NCBI RefSeq assembly: GCF_000340435.2
Contig: NZ_CP011883.2
Span: 1,088,607 to 1,152,606, forward strand
Source: Mycobacterium haemophilum DSM 44634
GTDB lineage: Bacteria > Actinomycetota > Actinomycetes > Mycobacteriales > Mycobacteriaceae
Direction: 5' to 3'
Length of the DNA stretch: 64,000 nt
A program made the translations under genes and the position numbers. The notes beneath the pieces are model-generated. The model worked only from the letters and a program-made list of their open reading frames with translations, searched no databases and was not told where the DNA came from. Shown here piece after piece: positions 19,282 through 27,451 of this stretch. Within the stretch, counting starts at the first letter, position 1, and the number at the start of each line of letters is the position of its first letter.

Positions 19282-19536
19282 TTAGCCAGTGATCTCGGCC
19301 AGCTTCGCCTGGACTGCGCCCGCGCTTGGGTTGGTCAGTGTCGACCCGTCGGCGAACTTCACCGTCGGGACCGTCCTGTTGCCGCCGTTGACCGAGCCGA
19401 CGAACTCCGCGGCCGAGGCGTCATGGTCGATGTCGACCTCGTCGTAGGAGATTCCGTTGGCTTTGAGCGCTGTCTTTAGCCGAACACAGAAGCCGCACCA
19501 CGACGTCGTGTAGATGGTGAGCGCAGCATTGGTCAT
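19282..19536 (-). CDS. mrx1: Mycoredoxin 1 (glutaredoxin-like)
   Basis: 84 residues, thioredoxin fold with an N-terminal CGFC redox motif (TTSWCGFCVRLK) and cis-Pro TVPTVKF. Mycoredoxin-1 reduces mycothiol mixed disulfides in actinobacteria; the M. tuberculosis enzyme (Rv3198A) sits in the same place beside uvrD2. No clear ribosome site precedes ATG 19536, so it may be translated from a leaderless or near-leaderless mRNA. Divergent from uvrD2 across a region with two copies of a hairpin repeat. Confidence 0.9.
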   Translation of the reverse strand: MTNAALTIYTTSWCGFCVRLKTALKANGISYDEVDIDHDASAAEFVGSVNGGNRTVPTVKFADGSTLTNPSAGAVQAKLAEITG

Positions 19537-19546
19537 AAGTCGCTAA

Positions 19547-19655
19547 CGTAGCCCTGCGACGATGCGGGCCGTGTATCGGCCCGGTGAGGAGCTGGGCCAT
19601 TCGGTCGTAGCCCTGCGACCCCAAACTTTCGAGCGGGCCGTGTATCGGCCCGGTG
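19547..19655. repeat. Two direct copies of a hairpin-containing element
   Basis: CGTAGCCCTGCGAC occurs at 19547-19560 and 19606-19619. Each copy is followed by the perfect hairpin CGGGCCG-TGTAT-CGGCCCG (19565-19583 and 19634-19652) and GGTG. The copies differ in the spacer between the two parts (4 versus 14 bases). They fill the divergent mrx1/uvrD2 promoter region. They could be terminators, protein-binding sites or copies of a dispersed repeat. Confidence 0.85.
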
Positions 19656-19734
19656 CGCAGGCCCTGACACCGAACGGGGCAACGGGCGTGGCGATGCGCA
19701 AGGTTTGTCGGCCTTAGCTGCCAAGATGGACCCC

Positions 19735-21879
19735 ATGCCGATGGTCGCAGACTCATTGACCGCCGGACTGGACGACGAGCAGTGCGAGGCCGTGCTAGCT
19801 CCGCGCGGACCTGTCTGTGTGCTCGCGGGTGCCGGAACGGGCAAGACCCGCACCATCACTCACCGCATTGCCCAACTCGTCGGGACTGGTCACGTCGCCG
19901 CCGGGCAGGTGCTGGCGGTGACATTCACTCAGCGTGCGGCGGGGGAGATGCGCTCCCGGTTACGGGCGCTTGGCGCCGCCGCGCAGGACGGTTCGGGTGT
20001 TGGCGCCGTGCAAGCTCTGACTTTTCACGCTGCCGCGCACCGCCAGCTGCGGTATTTCTGGCCCCGGGTGATCGGTGACACCGGCTGGCAGCTGCTGGAC
20101 AGCAAGTTCGCCATCGTTGCGCGGGCGGCTAGTCGCGCCAGGCTGCATGTCGGCACTGATGACGTGCGTGACCTGGCCGGCGAGATCGAATGGGCCAAGG
20201 CCTCGCTGATCGGGCCCGAAGAATACGTTGCCGCCGCGGCCGCTGCCGGTCGAGACACCCCGCTGGACGCCGCGCAAACGGCGAGCGTCTACGCCGCCTA
20301 CGAAGCCCTCAAGGCCCGCGGCGATAGTGGCAAAGGTGGCAATGGTCTCCGGGGGGTCACGCTGCTCGACTTCGATGACCTGCTGCTGCACACCGCCGCG
20401 GCGATCGAGAACGACGCCGCGGTAGCCGAAGAGTTCCGGGATCGCTACCGCTGTTTTGTCGTCGACGAGTACCAAGACGTCACCCCGCTGCAGCAGCGGG
20501 TGCTCTCGGCCTGGTTAGGCGATCGAGACGACCTGACGGTGGTCGGCGACGCCAACCAGACCATCTACTCGTTCACCGGAGCTTCACCTCGCTTCCTGCT
20601 TGACTTCTCCCGACGGTTTCCAGACGCCACGGTGGTGCGCCTGGAGCGCGACTACCGGTCCACGCCGCAGGTGGTGTCGCTGGCAAACCAGGTGATCGCC
20701 GCGGCTCGTGGCCGGGTCGCGGGCAGCAAACTTCAGCTGTCCGGCCAGCGTGAGCCGGGTCCGGCCGCGTCGTTTCACGAGCATTCCGACGAGCCTGCTG
20801 AGGCCGCTGCCGTGGCGGCATCAATCGCTCGACTGATCGAATCCGGTACCCCGCCATCCGAGATCGCGGTGCTGTACCGGGTCAATGCGCAGTCCGAGGT
20901 GTACGAGGAGGCGTTGACCGAGGCGGGGATTGCCTATCAGGTCCGCGGCGGCGAGGGATTTTTCAACCGCCAGGAGATTAAGCAGGCGCTGCTCGCCCTG
21001 CAGCGCAGTGCGGAGCGCAGCTCCGAAACGGGTCCGGCCGGCTCATTGTCGGAGGTGGTCCACGGCGTTCTGGAGCCATTGGGACTCACGGCCGAGCAAC
21101 CGGTCGGCACCCGCGCCCGGGATCGCTGGGAGGCGCTGACCGCACTGGCCGAGCTGGTCGACGACGAAGTGGCGCAGCGTCCGCAGCTGGATCTCCCGGG
21201 GTTGCTGGCCGAGCTCCGGTTGCGGGCCGATGCCCGGCACCCACCGGTGGTGCAGGGTGTCACGCTGGCCTCACTGCATGCCGCCAAAGGACTTGAGTGG
21301 GACGCGGTGTTCCTGGTCGGGCTGGCCGACGGAACACTACCCATCTCGCATGCGTTGGCGCATGGTGCCGACAGCGAGCCCGTCGAGGAAGAGCGTCGGC
21401 TGCTCTATGTTGGAATCACCAGGGCCCGAGTGCATTTGGCACTCAGCTGGGCGTTATCGCGGACTCCGGGTGGACGTCAGAGCCGCAAGCCGTCGCGGTT
21501 CCTCAACGGCATCGCGCCACAGACGCGTCAAGATCCTGCGCCGAGCAGATCCCGGCGTAATCGGGCCGCTACATCGCGCTGCCGCATCTGCAACAACCAC
21601 CTGACCACGCCCGCGGCCGTCATGCTGCGGCGGTGCGAAACATGTGCCGCAGACATTGACGAGGAATTGTTGCTGCAGCTCAAAACGTGGCGGTTGGGCA
21701 CTGCCAAGGAACAGAACGTGCCCGCTTACGTCGTCTTCACCGACAACACGTTGATCGCGATTGCCGAGCTGCTGCCCGCCGATGAGGCCGCGTTGATCGC
21801 CATCCCGGGTATCGGCGCACGCAAGCTTGAGCAATACGGGTCGGACGTGCTGCAGTTGATTCGCGGCCGCACCAGTTAA
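19735..21879 (+). CDS. uvrD2: ATP-dependent DNA helicase UvrD2
   Basis: 714 residues from ATG 19735 (ATGs at 19705, 19726 and 19741 are also in frame). SF1A helicase with Walker A GAGTGKTRT (about residue 35), VDEYQDVTPLQQ, and GDANQTIYSFTGA. A Cys4 motif (CRICNN...CETC, about 620-640) is followed by a C-terminal HRDC domain (IPGIGARKLEQYG). These two features define the mycobacterial UvrD2 class, an essential 3'-5' helicase. Compared with the M. tuberculosis protein as I recall it, there is an insert of about ten residues (SGKGGNGLRG) before GVTLLDFDDLLL. Confidence 0.93.
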   Translation: MPMVADSLTAGLDDEQCEAVLAPRGPVCVLAGAGTGKTRTITHRIAQLVGTGHVAAGQVLAVTFTQRAAGEMRSRLRALGAAAQDGSGVGAVQALTFHAAAHRQLRYFWPRVIGDTGWQLLDSKFAIVARAASRARLHVGTDDVRDLAGEIEWAKASLIGPEEYVAAAAAAGRDTPLDAAQTASVYAAYEALKARGDSGKGGNGLRGVTLLDFDDLLLHTAAAIENDAAVAEEFRDRYRCFVVDEYQDVTPLQQRVLSAWLGDRDDLTVVGDANQTIYSFTGASPRFLLDFSRRFPDATVVRLERDYRSTPQVVSLANQVIAAARGRVAGSKLQLSGQREPGPAASFHEHSDEPAEAAAVAASIARLIESGTPPSEIAVLYRVNAQSEVYEEALTEAGIAYQVRGGEGFFNRQEIKQALLALQRSAERSSETGPAGSLSEVVHGVLEPLGLTAEQPVGTRARDRWEALTALAELVDDEVAQRPQLDLPGLLAELRLRADARHPPVVQGVTLASLHAAKGLEWDAVFLVGLADGTLPISHALAHGADSEPVEEERRLLYVGITRARVHLALSWALSRTPGGRQSRKPSRFLNGIAPQTRQDPAPSRSRRNRAATSRCRICNNHLTTPAAVMLRRCETCAADIDEELLLQLKTWRLGTAKEQNVPAYVVFTDNTLIAIAELLPADEAALIAIPGIGARKLEQYGSDVLQLIRGRTS

Positions 21880-21905
21880 CCGATAGCGGGCAAATGCGCA
21901 GGTCA

Positions 21906-21943
21906 GAAAATCGGTTGCCACTGCCGGCTGCTACCGTTACCCT
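21906..21943 (+). promoter_or_regulatory. whiB7 promoter with WhiB7-type AT-rich element
   Basis: GAAAAT (21906-21911) lies three bases upstream of a -35-like TTGCCA (21915-21920), followed after 17 bases by a -10-like TACCCT (21938-21943). WhiB7 bound to SigA recognises an AT-rich element at this place, so the layout fits positive autoregulation. The predicted transcript has a leader of about 400 bases before whiB7. Confidence 0.7.
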
Positions 21944-22038
21944 CAAATCCGCACTCTGCTGGCAGGCGCTGAAACGGCGCTGATGGCTGGCTGAAGTCAG
22001 GTTTAAAGGCAGACGATAGGGAAAGGAGGGTAGCCACG

Positions 22039-22200
22039 ATGATCGACAGCAACATGCTGATGCTTGGTGCGGGCGTGGCTGCCGCGGTGCCGACCGCGGG
22101 AACCCCCCATGCCACCCGTCATGCCGCCGCATCGGGGGCAGCGGGTCAGCACCGCGTCGCCGCCGCGACCGAAGCGTCCGTGGATCGGGGCTATACGTAA
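22039..22200 (+). CDS. whiB7 leader uORF (53 residues)
   Basis: ATG 22039 follows an excellent AAAGGAGGG site and the frame ends with TAA at 22198-22200. The peptide begins MIDSNMLMLGAGVAAAV and is Ala-rich. whiB7 genes of mycobacteria are known to have a translated uORF in the leader whose impaired translation under ribosome-targeting antibiotics allows read-through. It ends 28 bases before the attenuator hairpin, as expected for that mechanism. Confidence 0.75.
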   Translation: MIDSNMLMLGAGVAAAVPTAGTPHATRHAAASGAAGQHRVAAATEASVDRGYT

Positions 22201-22228
22201 CTACGTAGCCAGCCCGATTTTCGCCAGA

Positions 22229-22272
22229 TGGCCACGGACCCGAAGTCACTAGGATCCGTGGCCACAGCTTTT
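22229..22272 (+). terminator. Intrinsic attenuator in the whiB7 leader
   Basis: A perfect 10-bp stem, TGGCCACGGA (22229-22238) with TCCGTGGCCA (22255-22264), is followed by CAGCTTTT. It lies between the uORF stop and whiB7, so it would end transcription unless an alternative fold forms. Confidence 0.8.
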
Positions 22273-22358
22273 GGGGCGTCAATCTTTCAAAGCCTCCCAA
22301 CCTGGTCCGGATCACTGCAGAAAGACAGCCACCAGACCAGGAAGCAGGTGAAAAGGAC

Positions 22359-22628
22359 ATGTCGGCACTGACAGTCCCGAAACAGACGCTGCCAGTGTTG
22401 CCGTGCCATGTCGGCAACCCCGACCTATGGTTCGCCGAGACCCCAGCCGACCTGGAGCGTGCCAAAACGCTCTGCGCGAGCTGCCCGATCCGCCGCCAGT
22501 GCTTGGCGGCGGCGCTGGAACGGGCCGAACCCTGGGGGGTTTGGGGCGGCGAGATTTTCGACCGAGGTTTGGTCGTGAATCGCAAACGTCCGCGTGGACG
22601 ACCACGCAAGGACGGCGTCGCTGCTTAG
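22359..22628 (+). CDS. whiB7: Redox-sensitive transcriptional activator WhiB7
   Basis: 89 residues. Four iron-sulfur cysteines (Cys16 in LPCHVG, then CASC and RRQC), the WhiB turn GVWGGE, and a C-terminal AT-hook RGRPRK that is specific to WhiB7. The protein binds the primary sigma factor and activates intrinsic antibiotic-resistance genes. Located after uvrD2 as in M. tuberculosis, but the gene that normally follows (Rv3197-like) is displaced by about 3 kb of accessory DNA. Confidence 0.95.
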   Translation: MSALTVPKQTLPVLPCHVGNPDLWFAETPADLERAKTLCASCPIRRQCLAAALERAEPWGVWGGEIFDRGLVVNRKRPRGRPRKDGVAA

Positions 22629-22689
22629 AAAACTGGCTCTACCGAGTTAGCAGGGGCGTAGTTGCCTGGTTCTGAGTGGTGCTTGCCGT

Positions 22690-23345
22690 GATGGGCAGGT
22701 GCAGGCCCACCATACTGGGCGTCGTTGGGGGCCTGCCAGGTTTCGATAGTTTCGGCGAGGTCGTGGATCTCGGCACTGAGGTTGCCGCGCAGAATGCTAG
22801 AAGCGGTACACCGCTGTGGTGATGTCGTAGCGCAGGGCGCCGGTCGCGGTGCATGCCAACACGTCGCGCAGCAGTTCCTTGGCGATCCAGGCGGCCAGGA
22901 TGTCGCCGTTGGGGTCGGCCTTTCGGCCGCGACGGCCCCGCGACTCCCAGGTGGTGCGCCGCCGCACCGCCTCGACTGTCTGGTTGGCTCGTTTGAGCAG
23001 GTGAAACCGGTCTACGATCAGCTGCGTGCGGCAGCGCGTCACCGATGGCTTTGGCGTAGGTCACCGACATGTCGATCACTACATGGGTGATCGACTCGTG
23101 CCGGGCATGGTCGCGTTGGTTGAACCAGGCGCTTACCGGGCTGCCGAGCGGCCGTTGACCTGCGCCAACAGACCATTCGTGCCGGTGATGTCGACGAGGC
23201 CGGTGTCGAAGCGATCGACCCAGACTCGTTTCCCGGTCCGTTGGCGCGTCTGATATTTCGCTTTGCCCCTGCGTGTTTCGTCGATGCTGAGCACCGTCAC
23301 CGGCTCGGGTTCGGTGGCCAGTACCGGGTCGGCGCTAGCCACGAC
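22690..23345 (-). pseudogene. ISL3-family transposase remnant
   Basis: Minus-strand fragments in different frames match one transposase: VLSIDETRRGKAKY and DTGLVDITGTNGLLAQV (23133-23342), QLIVDRFHLLKRANQTVEAV and RRGRKADPNGDILAAWIAKELL (22797-23042), and a C-terminal LAETIETWQAP piece. These are the DDE-domain signatures of ISL3/IS1096-type elements. Frames are broken and no inverted repeats are obvious, so it is inactive. Confidence 0.75.
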
Positions 23346-23394
23346 CGCGTCATGACAGGTGTTCCACGTGCAGCCGAACCGACATCACTCTCGC

Positions 23395-23700
23395 ATGATC
23401 GTGGCCCGCCCGTTTTCCACTACACCTGGCACCGCACTGGTCAACAAGGCCGTTACGAACCGAAACTGCAGTGGCTCAACAATTTCGCACGCCGATCACG
23501 GCACGCAGGTTCACCTCGTGGAGTTTCGGCGCGAACATGCGACGCTGGGGGCTGCTGGCCTCGGTCGGCACTGTCGGCGATTGATGATAACGCCGCCATG
23601 GAGTCATTCTGGCGCGGATGTAAGTCGAGCTTCTCAACACCCCGCAAATGGGCGACCACCGACAGATTTTGAAACACGCTGGACATCCACCTACGCAGTC
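23395..23700 (+). pseudogene. IS3-family transposase (OrfB integrase core) remnant
   Basis: Plus-strand pieces in two frames read SHADHGTQVH and SWSFGANMRRWGLLASVGTV, then DDNAAMESFWRG and TPRKWATTDRF, which together match the DDE core of IS3-type OrfB (HSDHGSQYTS...GSVGDAYDNA...ES). At least two frameshifts or stops interrupt it. It follows immediately after the ISL3 remnant. Confidence 0.7.
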
Positions 23701-23852
23701 TCTCAACTCCATAACCACGGCTCAAAACGACGGGGACAGATCACATGAATCAACCGGTCGAGGGCCAGGCCACAACAACACGCCTATGAGAGAGAAATCA
23801 CAGGCAGAATAACCATTAGTTTTGCGGTAAGGGCGCTGAGGTGTTAGTGTAG

Positions 23853-23866
23853 TTGACACGTGTCAA
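23853..23866. promoter_or_regulatory. Perfect palindrome TTGACACGTGTCAA upstream of the PE-like gene
   Basis: A 14-base perfect inverted repeat whose left half is also a consensus -35 (TTGACA). It is 49 bases before the PE-like start, so a dimeric regulator could control the promoter here. No regulator gene is adjacent. Confidence 0.5.
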
Positions 23867-23914
23867 GTGCAAGGGTGCACGTTCGCATAACTAAGCGGTT
23901 GAGAGGGAATGCAA

Positions 23915-24355
23915 GTGTTTAAACCAACTGCACCATCACTAGAATCAGACACATATGAAGACCTAGGAGGCTCCAATCAGAGGTTCTCGGCGGGCTGGAG
24001 TGACTCACCATTCGCATCACAAGAATTGAATCAGCCGTTCCTGTCAAATGTGAATGCGGTTCAGATAAATACAGATGCCCTGGCTGAGGTAAGCACTAAG
24101 ATGGTAAGGGTAGCTGACGGTATTTCGAGAGTAAATGCCCAGAGGGCCTCGGTGATTACCAAGATTCCCCCGCCGGGGAAGGATAGTGTGTCAGCTCTGT
24201 TGGCGAGGGTTTTTAATGCTCGTGGGGAGATGTATCAGGTGCATACCGATCTAGGCGCGGAGATCGGCAAGCAGTTCTCCTGGGGCCTAAAGGATGCCGC
24301 ATCTAAATATACGCAAGCTGAAGAACGCAACCGCCTTGAGTTTTGTCGGCACTAA
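23915..24355 (+). CDS. Divergent PE-like secreted protein
   Basis: 146 residues from GTG 23915, six bases after GAGAGGGA; ATG 23909 is too close to that site. An unusual 40-residue N-terminal extension precedes a helical hairpin comparable to the PE domain (VSTKMVRVADGISRVNAQRA... then SALLARVFNARGEMYQVH). The C-terminus has YTQAE, a YxxxD/E type VII secretion signal. It is followed by a PPE-like gene, as true PE/PPE pairs are. Base composition is visibly less GC-rich than its surroundings and it is flanked by IS remnants. Assignment rests on pattern, not on strong similarity. Confidence 0.55.
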   Translation: MFKPTAPSLESDTYEDLGGSNQRFSAGWSDSPFASQELNQPFLSNVNAVQINTDALAEVSTKMVRVADGISRVNAQRASVITKIPPPGKDSVSALLARVFNARGEMYQVHTDLGAEIGKQFSWGLKDAASKYTQAEERNRLEFCRH

Positions 24356-24397
24356 TCGGCACTTATGTGAATGATTTCAATCTTTTCGACGATCATT

Positions 24398-24492
24398 AAT
24401 GCTCGTGGGCTGCTTGTGTCAGGTACACGCCGATCGGGGCGCGGACATCGGGGTTCTCCTGGAGCCTAAGGCTGCCGCATCTGCTTATACGC
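24398..24492 (+). repeat. Degenerate partial duplicate of the PE-like gene
   Basis: AATGCTCGTGGG...CAGGT and GTTCTCCTGGAGCCTAAGG repeat, with changes and small deletions, the stretch at 24215-24314 inside the PE-like gene. The copy has lost its frame and lies between the PE-like and PPE-like genes. Confidence 0.8.
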
Positions 24493-24628
24493 GTTATACG
24501 CGCACTGGCGAGGGCACCGAGAAGGGCCGTGTCAGCTTAGCTACTCGCGGGTCTGCTACTGGCGAATAGATCTGCCAGCGATATGTTGATTGTAGAGTTT
24601 AGAAGAAGGTAACCGAAAGGTAACCGAG

Positions 24629-25225
24629 GTGCCAAATTTCAACGCATTACCACCCGACGTCAACGTCCTCAGTATTCGTGGTCCGGGTTCTCGGCCGATA
24701 CGGACCGCTGTAGAAGCATGGAATCAACTGGCAGAACAGTTGATTAATCTGGCGGTTCAGTGGAATACTCGAGCTAGCGAGACGGAGGGCCTCTTTCAAG
24801 GTCCGGCAGCGAACGAATTTCGCGCCAAGGCAGGAGAGTACTATAACTGGCTGATGCAACACGTCAACACGGCCCATGAGACCGCCGCCTATCTCCACCA
24901 AGCGGGGCAGGCCTACGACGCCGCGGTCCGCTCAATGGTGCCGTACACTACGATAGCGATGAACCGCACGGCTCGCTTAGTTTTGAAAGCAACCAATCTT
25001 TTGGGGCAATTCACCACCAAGATCTCGGAGTTGGATGACGAACATCAAGAGATGTGGGCCAAGAATGCGGAAGCGATGAATACGTATCAGTATGCTATCT
25101 TCGATATTACAAGGCGGGTTCAAGCAAGCAACATTACAGAGGCGCCGCTGATACTCGCCAAACCTTCTAAGCCCTCCATCATCTTTGATGACAGGGAAAA
25201 CCTGCATATTTCAGAATCACTCTGA
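24629..25225 (+). CDS. Divergent PPE-domain protein
   Basis: 198 residues, GTG start at 24629 after a GAAAGG site within a tandem GGTAACCGA repeat. The fold markers of a PPE domain are in order: NFNALPPDVN (PPE becomes PPD), GPGSRPI, AWNQLAEQL, QGPAANEF where the family has WxGPA (the Trp is Leu here), AYDAAVRSMVP, NRTARLVLKATNLLGQ and the helix-4 motif EMWAKNAEAMNTY. The protein stops soon after the domain with no C-terminal repeats. It should pair with the PE-like protein as a type VII substrate. Confidence 0.75.
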   Translation: MPNFNALPPDVNVLSIRGPGSRPIRTAVEAWNQLAEQLINLAVQWNTRASETEGLFQGPAANEFRAKAGEYYNWLMQHVNTAHETAAYLHQAGQAYDAAVRSMVPYTTIAMNRTARLVLKATNLLGQFTTKISELDDEHQEMWAKNAEAMNTYQYAIFDITRRVQASNITEAPLILAKPSKPSIIFDDRENLHISESL

Positions 25226-25261
25226 TTCCCTTGTTGGATTGGCGTCGGCAGCGTTTGGGGT

Positions 25262-25687
25262 GTGGCTGCTGATGGTGTCTGGAAATTTGGTGTTTCGGAG
25301 GGGCGGTCGGTGGTGGGGTCACCCTACCGGAGGTATCGGACTTTGGCCCGATCGTGGCCGCCGAATATCTCGGGCCCCCGGCCACGGTTGAGCTTGCAGG
25401 AACGCATCGAGATCCAGGCCGGTGTGCATGCCCAGGAATCCTTGCGCTCGTTAGGGCGTCGGCTGGGCCGGCCAGCATCAACGATCAAGCGCGAGATCGA
25501 CAGTAACTGCGAGCTACGTAACCGTCACACCGGCCGCAAATCGGGGTATCGGCGCAAAGAGGCGTTCGGGGCCCGCCAAAGCGGCTAAGCCGCTAGCGTG
25601 CGTTATTTGGCCATGTCGGCCCATGACCGTGCCGTGCATCGGGTCCGGCGCCCCAAGGCCCGCAAGCTAGCGATCAATGACCCGACT
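25262..25687 (+). pseudogene. IS30-family transposase N-terminal remnant
   Basis: The frame from 25262 contains RPRLSLQERIEIQAG and SLRSLGRRLGRPASTIKREI, the helix-turn-helix start of IS30-type transposases, and stops at 25588. A short tail continues in another frame. No catalytic DDE domain follows before the conserved core resumes at 25801, so it is a fragment. Confidence 0.7.
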
Positions 25688-25800
25688 TAGGCCACTATTT
25701 TGATTAGCTCGGTTTTCAGCGGTCGCTAGTTCGATGTCGTCGATGCACCGCCACGGTTGACCGCGGTTGATCAACTCGGTCTTGTAGGTGGCGTTGACCG

Positions 25801-27135
25801 TTAGACGACGGCGGTATCGGGCTCGGCGAAACCGGGAACCAGCTCCTCGGTCAACGTCTTGATCGGCACATGCGCGTCGAGTTGGCAAAGGATCGCGCCC
25901 ACCGACGCGATCACCCGCATGGGAAGGGCCAGTTTAGCCGGCAGATCCAACTGCCGTGCCGTCCTGATCTGCGACACCGATCGGTCGAGGCTCATCCGTT
26001 GCAGCCACTTGCGGGTGTAGTGGAAAACCTCGACCTCGATCGGTTCGACGTACTGGCGCATCATCTCGTCGATGTCGCGCACCGACACCTGCTGGCCTTT
26101 CTGGATTAGCCCGGCCTTCTCCATCGTCGGCAGCAGCAGGTCGTAGTTCTTGTCCCGAGCTAATCGGATGCTCATCCCCAGCTCCACCGGGAAACCGCCG
26201 GGCAGCGGCGCGACGGCGCCGAAGTCGATGACGCCCATCCGGCCGTCGGGCAGCAGCATGAAATTGCCCGGGTGGGCGTCGCCGTGCAGCATTTCCAATC
26301 GGCGTGGCGCGTCGAAGGTGAGTTCGATGAGCAGCGTCCCCACCAGGTCACGCTGTGCGGCGGTTCCGTTACGGATGATTTCGGCCATCGGCACGCCATC
26401 GATCCACTCCTGGATCACCACCTTGGGTGCGCTCGCCACCACGTGTGGCACTAAAAAGCGCGGGTCGCCTTGATACGCCTTGGCGAAAGCACGCTGGTTG
26501 TCGGCCTCTAGCCGATAGTCGAGTTCCATCTCGGTGCGTTCGACCAGTTCGTCGACCACACCTTGGACGTCGGCGCCGGGAGAAAGCTGTTTGAGCACCC
26601 CAACCATTCGCTGCATGGTCTTGAGATCGGCGCGCAACGCCTCGTCAGCACCCGGATACTGGATTTTGACGGCCACTTCGCGGCCATCGGACCACACCGC
26701 TTTATGCACCTGGCCGATGCTGGCCGAGGCCACCGGGGTGTCGTTGAATGAACTGAACCGGTCGCGCCATTTGGTGCCCAGCTGTGCGTCGAGCACCCGA
26801 TGCACCCTATTGGCCGGCAACGGTGGGGCGTCCTTCTGCAGCTTGGTCAGGGCTTCGCGGTACGGCTCGCCGTACTCCTCAGGAATCGCGGCTTCCATCA
26901 CAGACAACGCCTGGCCGACCTTCATTGCCCCGCCCTTGAGCTCGCCCAGCACACTGAACAACTGATGGGCGGCCTTCTCCATCAGCTCGGCGTTGACCTC
27001 CTCTTTCGACTTGCCAGTCAGCCGTTTGCCGAGCCCGAGCGCTGCCCGACCGGCAATGCCGACCGGGATGCTGGCCAGCTTCGCGTTGCGCGCAGCCTGG
27101 CCACGTTTGATGTCTGCCACACACTCATCATCCAT
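25801..27135 (-). CDS. ABC1/UbiB-type atypical kinase (Rv3197-like)
   Basis: 444 residues from ATG 27135 (MDDECVADIKRGQAARN), which matches the M. tuberculosis start as I recall it; an extension to 27171 is open. Family motifs include KGGAMKVGQALS (the KxGQ motif), ASIGQVHKAVWSDGREVAVKIQYPG split across the Ala-rich loop and catalytic Lys, ELDYRLEADNQR, HGDAHPGNFML and VIDFGA. UbiB-like proteins bind ATP and act on lipid or quinone metabolism. Rv3197 belongs to the whiB7 neighbourhood and has been linked to macrolide tolerance; here the two genes are separated by the accessory insert. Confidence 0.88.
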   Translation of the reverse strand: MDDECVADIKRGQAARNAKLASIPVGIAGRAALGLGKRLTGKSKEEVNAELMEKAAHQLFSVLGELKGGAMKVGQALSVMEAAIPEEYGEPYREALTKLQKDAPPLPANRVHRVLDAQLGTKWRDRFSSFNDTPVASASIGQVHKAVWSDGREVAVKIQYPGADEALRADLKTMQRMVGVLKQLSPGADVQGVVDELVERTEMELDYRLEADNQRAFAKAYQGDPRFLVPHVVASAPKVVIQEWIDGVPMAEIIRNGTAAQRDLVGTLLIELTFDAPRRLEMLHGDAHPGNFMLLPDGRMGVIDFGAVAPLPGGFPVELGMSIRLARDKNYDLLLPTMEKAGLIQKGQQVSVRDIDEMMRQYVEPIEVEVFHYTRKWLQRMSLDRSVSQIRTARQLDLPAKLALPMRVIASVGAILCQLDAHVPIKTLTEELVPGFAEPDTAVV

Positions 27136-27236
27136 GACAGTGAGCGGGCCATGGACTTGATATGGCAACAACTGATTTCGTATCAGCCAATATGTTGTCT
27201 GCGTGCAGGTTCAATCCTGTGGCTCATCGAAAACGC

Positions 27237-27437
27237 ATGTCCGAAGGGTGGTACCGAAAAGCCATGGCAGCAAAGCAAACGCAGCACGATGCCGCCGATG
27301 CCCTGTTTAGGGCGATCATCGAAACGCTGGACAAGCATCGCAATGATCGCACGTTGACGGAGCGGGTTTTGGACGACTTGGCGCGCGCGTACGCGTCAAT
27401 CTCGACGAACGTCCCGGACCAGGGACGGCAGGGATAG
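27237..27437 (+). CDS. Small conserved hypothetical protein
   Basis: 66 residues from ATG 27237; alternative starts are 27162 and 27264. Helical and polar (AKQTQHDAADALFRAIIETLDKHRNDRTL...DLARAYASI), with no recognised domain. Divergent from the ABC1 kinase gene and convergent with the cyclodehydratase-like gene. Probably real because the frame uses GC-rich codons and fills an otherwise empty gap. Confidence 0.5.
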   Translation: MSEGWYRKAMAAKQTQHDAADALFRAIIETLDKHRNDRTLTERVLDDLARAYASISTNVPDQGRQG

Positions 27438-27451
27438 TTCAGCTCTCGGCG

